From positions 13,088,501 to 13,152,500 of the forward strand of contig OZ038528.1 in NCBI GenBank assembly GCA_964036665.1: a stretch of 64,000 nt of DNA, read 5' to 3'. Below the pieces are notes generated by a model, which was not told the origin of the DNA, made no database searches, and was given only the letters and a program-made list of their open reading frames with translations. This document shows positions 55,020-64,000 of the stretch, piece by piece. The stretch's first letter is position 1. The number at the start of each line of letters is the position of its first letter. The position numbers and the translations under genes were made by a program. Source of the DNA: Gordius sp. MW1 (taxonomy: Eukaryota; Nematomorpha; Gordioida; Gordea; Gordiidae).

Positions 55020-57298
55020 CGTACACATAAATGGAGGCAACAAATAATAATAATGCCGACGTCTGATGGGCAATACTGTTTCCCTCACCAAATAAACATT
55101 TGGCTAAAGGTCCGGAATAATTTTTTAACTCCGCATTTTTATTAAATTGGGCTTAATTTTGAACTTTAAGGCAAATTTTACATTCAAAATTTACTTTAAC
55201 ATCAAAATCAGAATTAAATTTCATGATTATATCGGTATTTAATTCAAAACGAGGAGGATGTGATTGAAAATTAGAGAATCACTACATTTTATTTAATTAT
55301 TTTTTTTTGGTAATAATTTAACTAAAATCACACATTTGTAGTTAATGGTGTATAATAGTTGTAAATGTTTTTTGTATTACTTATCATAATAATTTTAGGC
55401 TATTCTAGCTGATTATTTTTAAAATAAATGAGAATACTATTCGTAATATTTAAGCAAATTATTAACGAAAGAAAGGAAGGGTTTAAGTTAAAAGCTATAT
55501 GATTTAAACAATATTTATAAGGTTTGTTATTTAGGATATGCCTGCCCGAGACCCTACTAATTATGCCATGGGGGTTAGGACCACGTTTTTGTAAATTCGC
55601 AGAATTTGGATAAAATAATCACATTCTCAAGGGTCAAGTCTGGGTTATTTAATCGGATCAAATAAAATAATTAGATTTGAATTTCTTCTATCAAAAATAC
55701 CTTTACATGTATATTCGCAATGAGTTTGGATTAAATAATCTTTTATTAGGGGTCAGATCAAATTGTAAAAAATCCGTTTAATAGTTAAGAATTGAATTTT
55801 TGGAGAGTAATAATAATGTTTGCATTATAATGCTTGGCGCGATACGAATGGTTATATACCAAAAAAAAATTAAAACTATTTCAAAATATTTAATTTTTTG
55901 AATTATTTTGTTAAATGGTAAATATTTATGATGAGTGTGTAACGATAGCGGTTGAATTTTTTAATTCATAGTACTGATAATAGGAAATCTTCATGAAAAG
56001 ATAGGAACTGCGTTGAGAAAAAATTGATCCTAAACTAATGTTGGGTGAACACCGAGTTTCTGATCTAAAATAGTGTCAAATTTTGCTCTAAACACCGGGA
56101 GTTTCAACTATTATTTTATAAATACCCCGAAAGAACTCGTGCTTTCATATTTATTAGTATTTTGAGTCCATTGGAACAATAAAATTTTTAACCATATATA
56201 ATTGAAGCATAAATTGAAGAAAATTTGCCGTATACATTTATAAGAGAAAAAAGGTTGTCGGTGTCAAAAGATATGATTATAAGAAGCATATTTCGCGCTG
56301 GTTATTTGAGATAGTTTATTTTAAGCAATACTATTTTAAAATCAAAAACAAAAAAGTCTAATAAATAATTAAGTGACGGCTACTTTTCACTAGGCGTTTT
56401 TAAGTTAAAGTCACATCTAAGAAGATGCCTAAATTTTTGAGTCAAAACCCAAATGATTTAATTAGTTTTATAGATTTAGATGATATATCTAAAAATGGGC
56501 GTCCACTAAGGGCTGTCTGGAAGGATTTATACACATGACGTACTAGGTTAAACATCTCTTAAAAAATATGAAATAAACCCATATTTATCCAAAATGGAGT
56601 ATTTTGTGTCAAAATTATAACAAATATCTTTGAATAAAATTAACATATTTTCGAGAAGTTTTTTCAAATTCGTGAGAAAAAGTGTGAGACAGGGCGAATA
56701 TGGCTTAAGATTTTCACAATATAGATAAGGCTTGAAGCATCTTATTTTTTAGAGTTTGTAAACATGGGCGTATCCAGCATTGGAATTATAGGGGAGCAAT
56801 AAGGATTTAAGGGGCCAAATGATAATCTCTCGAAATGTTTATGGATTTACAAAACCTAATTCAACTCTGCTTACATGCTCAAACACAATTTCACCTATTT
56901 ATTTAAAACATTCCTTTTTATGAGAAAGTGTATGAATAATTATTTTTTTATAAAACGTGATAGTAGAAAGTTTTAAAAGATTAAAATGGTCATCACTTAG
57001 GCAACTTACGTGAAGCTGGTCTAAATTGTAATTTTAAAGTGGAATTCAGGTTTTATAACCTTGGTTTTTGAATTACTCATGGACTATTTAGTAATTATTA
57101 TTATCTAATTAGCGGAACTATTTCACTTATTTAACTAGAAAATTAGAATAAAAACTGTTTGTTAAGCGTTTAGTCAATTAACTTTGCGCAACAATGACGT
57201 GACATTAGACCTTTAATAAGATATTAATTGCTATTGTTATTTATACAAACATGTTTATTCCACCAAATATAATGTAATAAATTAAAGGTATGTGCTAA

Positions 57299-57336
57299 TT
57301 TCTTCAAAATAATATAGGGTAGCCCTGAAAAGGGCT
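57299..57336 (-). terminator. H4 3' stem-loop and downstream element, unit 11
   Basis: Stem-loop at 57321-57336; GAAGAAA at 57299-57305. Confidence 0.95.
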
Positions 57337-57370
57337 GTTGGGTGTTAGTTTTTGGGAAGGTGGGAAATGT

Positions 57371-57916
<546 letters not shown>

Positions 57917-58291
57917 ATGACTGGCCGTGGTAAAGGTGGTAAAATAAAGGGGAAGGCAAAGAGTCGTTCTAGTCGCGCCGGCCTCCAGTTTCCCGTCGGT
58001 CGTATTCACCGTCTACTGAGGAAGGGCAACTACGCTAGCCGTGTCGGAGCTGGGGCTCCCGTCTATTTAGCTGCCGTGATGGAATACCTCGCCGCCGAAG
58101 TATTAGAATTAGCTGGCAACGCGGCTCGTGACAACAAAAAGACCAGGATCATTCCTCGTCACTTACAGTTAGCTATCAGGAACGATGAGGAGTTGAATAA
58201 ATTGCTCTCGGGCGTTACCATCGCTCAAGGTGGCGTTTTACCCAATATTCAAAGTATTCTCCTGCCCAAGAAATCCGAGACCAAAGCCTAA
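57917..58291 (+). CDS. H2A: Histone H2A, unit 11
   Basis: Identical 124 aa H2A, intact. Confidence 0.99.
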   Translation: MTGRGKGGKIKGKAKSRSSRAGLQFPVGRIHRLLRKGNYASRVGAGAPVYLAAVMEYLAAEVLELAGNAARDNKKTRIIPRHLQLAIRNDEELNKLLSGVTIAQGGVLPNIQSILLPKKSETKA

Positions 58292-58317
58292 TAGCTTACT
58301 CTCCAACAACACCCAAC

Positions 58318-58354
58318 GGCCCTTTTCAGGGCCACCCATACTTTATGGAAGAAA
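58318..58354 (+). terminator. H2A 3' stem-loop and downstream element, unit 11
   Basis: Stem-loop at 58318-58333; GAAGAAA at 58348-58354. Confidence 0.95.
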
Positions 58355-59613
58355 CAGCTACTGATATTTAATATACATATTTTTGAATTATTTGTTCTAA
58401 CGTGACTCATGTCTTAATTAGTTCATGAAATATAATAGCTTACTTTTCCAGTTATACAAGTAAAGTAAACTTTGAGCAAAATATGAATTTCTTAAACACT
58501 TAATAAAAACAGAAAATAAGAGTATAACTATAACTGTATTAAAAATAAACACATAATCTGTAAAAATAACAAACTGGTGCATAATTATCTATTGATATTG
58601 GGAATTCAATGTCTCAGATTTAAATTTTATCATTTTTTAAAATTTTCATTTACCTCCATTTTAAGGACATTAAAAATTTTCCCTAACATTCATTTTAATT
58701 ACACTAAATTTTTTTTATCCTTATTCATTTTAGCACCCTGTAGGTTAGGTGGTTAAAATTACTGTACAAAGTTAGTTTGATTATTTCCGTAGCTCAATAA
58801 AATTTATAGTAGAACATCTCTGCAAAACATGGCTTGATTTTATCAAACAGCTTTAAAAATACAATAGTTTTATATGCCCGGGGCGGGACCCACCTTCCAC
58901 AACATGAAATTTTTATTCATTAATATATGTTTAAACACCATTCTAAACCTATTTGTTACCAAGTGGTCCTGAATAAATAAACATTAAAAATTGGCATATG
59001 GAGTTTTTACAATTTAGTATAAAAGCCAGGAATTTACAAATCATGAAATCAGAGCTTATATTACCAAAATCAATTCACAAAGTTGCTCAATTTAAACTTT
59101 TTCTTTTTAATCCATTATAATTCTATCTCCATAGCTCTGTAAAACTTGATTTTAAATATAGATTTTTTTGTCTTAAGAAATAAATGGCCAAAAAGCCCTA
59201 AATTTTGGTCAAGTCCATTTTTTCTTCAAAATTGCCTTTTATAGGATCTATAACAACTTATCTTTCAAATCATGCCATTAAAAAATTTTTTAGGAAGCCA
59301 TATCTGGTAATAGGGTAGAATTCTGCACTTATTATGGATGCAAAATTATTAACCAAATTAAGATATCAAATTTAGAAAAGTTTATATTATAAAACAACCA
59401 AGTCATGACTATTGAATGTTTGGGGTCATCATGAGCCCCATTATCATCAGTGTTGTCACTTAAGTTTTGATTAAAAATCATTTGAAGAATTAAACATTTA
59501 AAAATTTTACTTATCGTTAATGTTACTTATAGATTTATAACTGATGTATTCAAATGCATAGCAAATAATGTTAATTATAAGAATTTATTCAAGATGGGTA
59601 AAAGTTACACTAA

Positions 59614-59650
59614 TTTCTTCTGTATAGTTTGGGTAGCCCTGAAAAGGGCT
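59614..59650 (-). terminator. H2B 3' stem-loop and downstream element, unit 11
   Basis: Stem-loop at 59635-59650; GAAGAAA at 59614-59620. Confidence 0.95.
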
Positions 59651-59683
59651 GTTGGGTGTTGGTTTAGCTACGAGCGCAGCTTT

Positions 59684-60049
59684 TCACTTCGAACTGGTAT
59701 ATTTGGTGACAGCTTTGGTGCCTTCGCTGACGGCATGTTTAGCCAATTCTCCCGGCAACAACAACCTCACTGCAGTTTGTATTTCTCGACTCGAGATGGT
59801 GGACCTTTTGTTGTAGTGAGCCAAACGAGATGCTTCGGCAGCTATCCTCTCGAACAGATCGTTCACGAAGGAGTTCATGATAGACATGGCCTTGCTAGAG
59901 ATACCGGTGTCGGGGTGGACCTGCTTCAAAACTTTGTAAATGTAGATACCGTAGGATTCTCTTCTAGATTTCCTCCTTTTTTTGTCGGTTTTAGATGTCT
60001 TCGGCTTGCTCGTCTTTTTCACGGCTTTTCCACTCGGTTTAGGGGGCAT
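59684..60049 (-). CDS. H2B: Histone H2B, unit 11
   Basis: Identical 121 aa H2B. It is the last H2B in the window and has the G-allele promoter. Confidence 0.99.
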   Translation of the reverse strand: MPPKPSGKAVKKTSKPKTSKTDKKRRKSRRESYGIYIYKVLKQVHPDTGISSKAMSIMNSFVNDLFERIAAEASRLAHYNKRSTISSREIQTAVRLLLPGELAKHAVSEGTKAVTKYTSSK

Positions 60050-60236
60050 TTCGTTGGTTGAGTTAAATTAGGAGTAAAATTAAAATGGCGGTGGACGCGG
60101 GTTTTAAATTTTATATATATTTACTCGTCGATTTAACAACGAGAATAACATTGAACCAATAGAAAGAGGGTAAAGTGAGCGCAATTGCGCCTAAATAACA
60201 CTTGCGAGCGCGGAAGGATAAAAGCGTTACCGTAAC
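60050..60236 (-). promoter_or_regulatory. H2B promoter, unit 11
   Basis: TATA 60110-60119, CCAAT 60156-60160, palindrome 60179-60190. SNP allele G at 60153. Confidence 0.8.
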
Positions 60237-62518
60237 CGTACACATAAATGGAGGCAACAAATAATAATAATGCCGACGTCTGATGGGCAATACTGTTTCC
60301 CTCACCAAATAAACATTTGGCTAAAGGTCCGGAATAATTTTTTAACTCCGCATTTTTATTAAATTGGGCTTAATTTTGAACTTTAAGGCAAATTTTACAT
60401 TCAAAATTTACTTTAACATCAAAATCAGAATTAAATTTCATGATTATTATATCGGTATTTAATTCAAAACGAGGAGGATGTGATTGAAAATTAGAGAATC
60501 ACTACATTTTATTTAATTATTTTTTTTTGGTAATAATTTAACTAAAATCACACATTTGTAGTTAATGGTGTATAATAGTTGTAAATGTTTTTTGTATTAC
60601 TTATCATAATAATTTTAGGCTATTCTAGCTGATTATTTTTAAAATAAATGAGAATACTATTCGTAATATTTAAGCAAATTATTAACGAAAGAAAGGAAGG
60701 GTTTAAGTTAAAAGCTATATGATTTAAACAATATTTATAAGGTTTGTTATTTAGGATATGCCTGCCCGAGACCCTACTAATTATGCCATGGGGGTTAGGA
60801 CCACGTTTTTGTAAATTCGCAGAATTTGGATAAAATAATCACATTCTCAAGGGTCAAGTCTGGGTTATTTAATCGGATCAAATAAAATAATTAGATTTGA
60901 ATTTCTTCTATCAAAAATACCTTTACATGTATATTCGCAATGAGTTTGGATTAAATAATCTTTTATTAGGGGTCAGATCAAATTGTAAAAAATCCGTTTA
61001 ATAGTTAAGAATTGAATTTTTGGAGAGTAATAATAATGTTTGCATTATAATGCTTGGCGCGATACGAATGGTTATATACCAAAAAAAAATTAAAACTATT
61101 TCAAAATATTTAATTTTTTGAATTATTTTGTTAAATGGTAAATATTTATGATGAGTGTGTAACGATAGCGGTTGAATTTTTTAATTCATAGTACTGATAA
61201 TAGGAAATCTTCATGAAAAGATAGGAACTGCGTTGAGAAAAAATTGATCCTAAACTAATGTTGGGTGAACACCGAGTTTCTGATCTAAAATAGTGTCAAA
61301 TTTTGCTCTAAACACCGGGAGTTTCAACTATTATTTTATAAATACCCCGAAAGAACTCGTGCTTTCATATTTATTAGTATTTTGAGTCCATTGGAACAAT
61401 AAAATTTTTAACCATATATAATTGAAGCATAAATTGAAGAAAATTTGCCGTATACATTTATAAGAGAAAAAAGGTTGTCGGTGTCAAAAGATATGATTAT
61501 AAGAAGCATATTTCGCGCTGGTTATTTGAGATAGTTTATTTTAAGCAATACTATTTTAAAATCAAAAACAAAAAAGTCTAATAAATAATTAAGTGACGGC
61601 TACTTTTCACTAGGCGTTTTTAAGTTAAAGTCACATCTAAGAAGATGCCTAAATTTTTGAGTCAAAACCCAAATGATTTAATTAGTTTTATAGATTTAGA
61701 TGATATATCTAAAAATGGGCGTCCACTAAGGGCTGTCTGGAAGGATTTATACACATGACGTACTAGGTTAAACATCTCTTAAAAAATATGAAATAAACCC
61801 ATATTTATCCAAAATGGAGTATTTTGTGTCAAAATTATAACAAATATCTTTGAATAAAATTAACATATTTTCGAGAAGTTTTTTCAAATTCGTGAGAAAA
61901 AGTGTGAGACAGGGCGAATATGGCTTAAGATTTTCACAATATAGATAAGGCTTGAAGCATCTTATTTTTTAGAGTTTGTAAACATGGGCGTATCCAGCAT
62001 TGGAATTATAGGGGAGCAATAAGGATTTAAGGGGCCAAATGATAATCTCTCGAAATGTTTATGGATTTACAAAACCTAATTCAACTCTGCTTACATGCTC
62101 AAACACAATTTCACCTATTTATTTAAAACATTCCTTTTTATGAGAAAGTGTATGAATAATTATTTTTTTATAAAACGTGATAGTAGAAAGTTTTAAAAGA
62201 TTAAAATGGTCATCACTTAGGCAACTTACGTGAAGCTGGTCTAAATTGTAATTTTAAAGTGGAATTCAGGTTTTATAACCTTGGTTTTTGAATTACTCAT
62301 GGACTATTTAGTAATTATTATTATCTAATTAGCGGAACTATTTCACTTATTTAACTAGAAAATTAGAATAAAAACTGTTTGTTAAGCGTTTAGTCAATTA
62401 ACTTTGCGCAACAATGACGTGACATTAGACCTTTAATAAGATATTAATTGCTATTGTTATTTATACAAACATGTTTATTCCACCAAATATAATGTAATAA
62501 ATTAAAGGTATGTGCTAA

Positions 62519-62556
62519 TTTCTTCAAAATAATATAGGGTAGCCCTGAAAAGGGCT
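62519..62556 (-). terminator. H4 3' stem-loop and downstream element, unit 12
   Basis: Stem-loop at 62541-62556; GAAGAAA at 62519-62525. Confidence 0.95.
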
Positions 62557-62590
62557 GTTGGGTGTTAGTTTTTGGGAAGGTGGGAAATGT

Positions 62591-63136
<546 letters not shown>

Positions 63137-63511
63137 ATGACTGGCCGTGGTAAAGGTGGTAAAATAAAGGGGAAGGCAAAGAGTCGTTCTAGTCGCGCCG
63201 GCCTCCAGTTTCCCGTCGGTCGTATTCACCGTCTACTGAGGAAGGGCAACTACGCTAGCCGTGTCGGAGCTGGGGCTCCCGTCTATTTAGCTGCCGTGAT
63301 GGAATACCTCGCCGCCGAAGTATTAGAATTAGCTGGCAACGCGGCTCGTGACAACAAAAAGACCAGGATCATTCCTCGTCACTTACAGTTAGCTATCAGG
63401 AACGATGAGGAGTTGAATAAATTGCTCTCGGGCGTTACCATCGCTCAAGGTGGCGTTTTACCCAATATTCAAAGTATTCTCCTGCCCAAGAAATCCGAGA
63501 CCAAAGCCTAA
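63137..63511 (+). CDS. H2A: Histone H2A, unit 12
   Basis: Identical 124 aa H2A, intact. It is the last gene in the window. Confidence 0.99.
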   Translation: MTGRGKGGKIKGKAKSRSSRAGLQFPVGRIHRLLRKGNYASRVGAGAPVYLAAVMEYLAAEVLELAGNAARDNKKTRIIPRHLQLAIRNDEELNKLLSGVTIAQGGVLPNIQSILLPKKSETKA

Positions 63512-63537
63512 TAGCTTACTCTCCAACAACACCCAAC

Positions 63538-63574
63538 GGCCCTTTTCAGGGCCACCCATACTTTATGGAAGAAA
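63538..63574 (+). terminator. H2A 3' stem-loop and downstream element, unit 12
   Basis: Stem-loop at 63538-63553; GAAGAAA at 63568-63574. Confidence 0.95.
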
Positions 63575-64000
63575 CAGCTACTGATATTTAATATACATAT
63601 TTTTGAATTATTTGTTCTAACGTGACTCATGTCTTAATTAGTTCATGAAATATAATAGCTTACTTTTCCAGTTATACAAGTAAAGTAAACTTTGAGCAAA
63701 ATATGAATTTCTTAAACACTTAATAAAAACAGAAAATAAGAGTATAACTATAACTGTATTAAAAATAAACACATAATCTGTAAAAATAACAAACTGGTGC
63801 ATAATTATCTATTGATATTGGGAATTCAATGTCTCAGATTTAAATTTTATCATTTTTTAAAATTTTCATTTACCTCCATTTTAAGGACATTAAAAATTTT
63901 CCCTAACATTCATTTTAATTACACTAAATTTTTTTTATCCTTATTCATTTTAGCACCCTGTAGGTTAGGTGGTTAAAATTACTGTACAAAGTTAGTTTGA

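Overview
The window is a tandem array of replication-dependent core histone genes from an arthropod, most likely an insect. The H4 protein starts Met-Thr-Gly-Arg, as in Drosophila and other arthropods (vertebrates have Met-Ser). The H2A and H2B proteins are insect-like, the genes lack introns, the spacers are very AT-rich, and every gene ends in a metazoan histone stem-loop followed by a purine-rich downstream element. I cannot name the order or species.

Layout. Positions 1-3044 hold a partial repeat unit in inverted orientation: H2B on +, H2A on -, and H4 on + cut off at codon 84. It is the reverse complement of the segment at about 5262-8305. A run of exactly 200 N (3045-3244) follows. From 3245 to 64000 there is a head-to-tail array of eleven complete units and one partial unit, each about 5.2 kb (modal 5217 bp; observed 5211, 5214, 5217, 5220 and 5221). 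Read on +, each unit is: the larger part of a ~2.3 kb AT-rich spacer, H4 (-), a 234 bp divergent promoter, H2A (+), a ~1.3 kb AT-rich spacer, H2B (-), the H2B promoter, then the start of the next long spacer. The array runs off the right edge.

Genes. H4 (103 aa), H2A (124 aa) and H2B (121 aa) are identical in protein sequence in every intact copy. The one exception is the H2A of unit 7 (37058-37435), which carries a 4 bp duplication and a 1 bp deletion and is read here as a pseudogene or a sequence error. No H3 or H1 gene occurs anywhere in the window. The unit is therefore an H4/H2A/H2B triplet, and H3 and H1 must be encoded elsewhere. Pairing H4 with H2A at one divergent promoter is also non-canonical, since H3-H4 and H2A-H2B are the usual pairs.

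How it works. The products are three of the four core histones, needed in bulk in S phase. TATA and CCAAT boxes and GA/CT tracts mark the promoters. The RNA 3' ends should be made by the stem-loop/U7 route rather than by polyadenylation. A few single-base and indel differences between units are distributed as a mosaic, which points to continuing unequal exchange or gene conversion.
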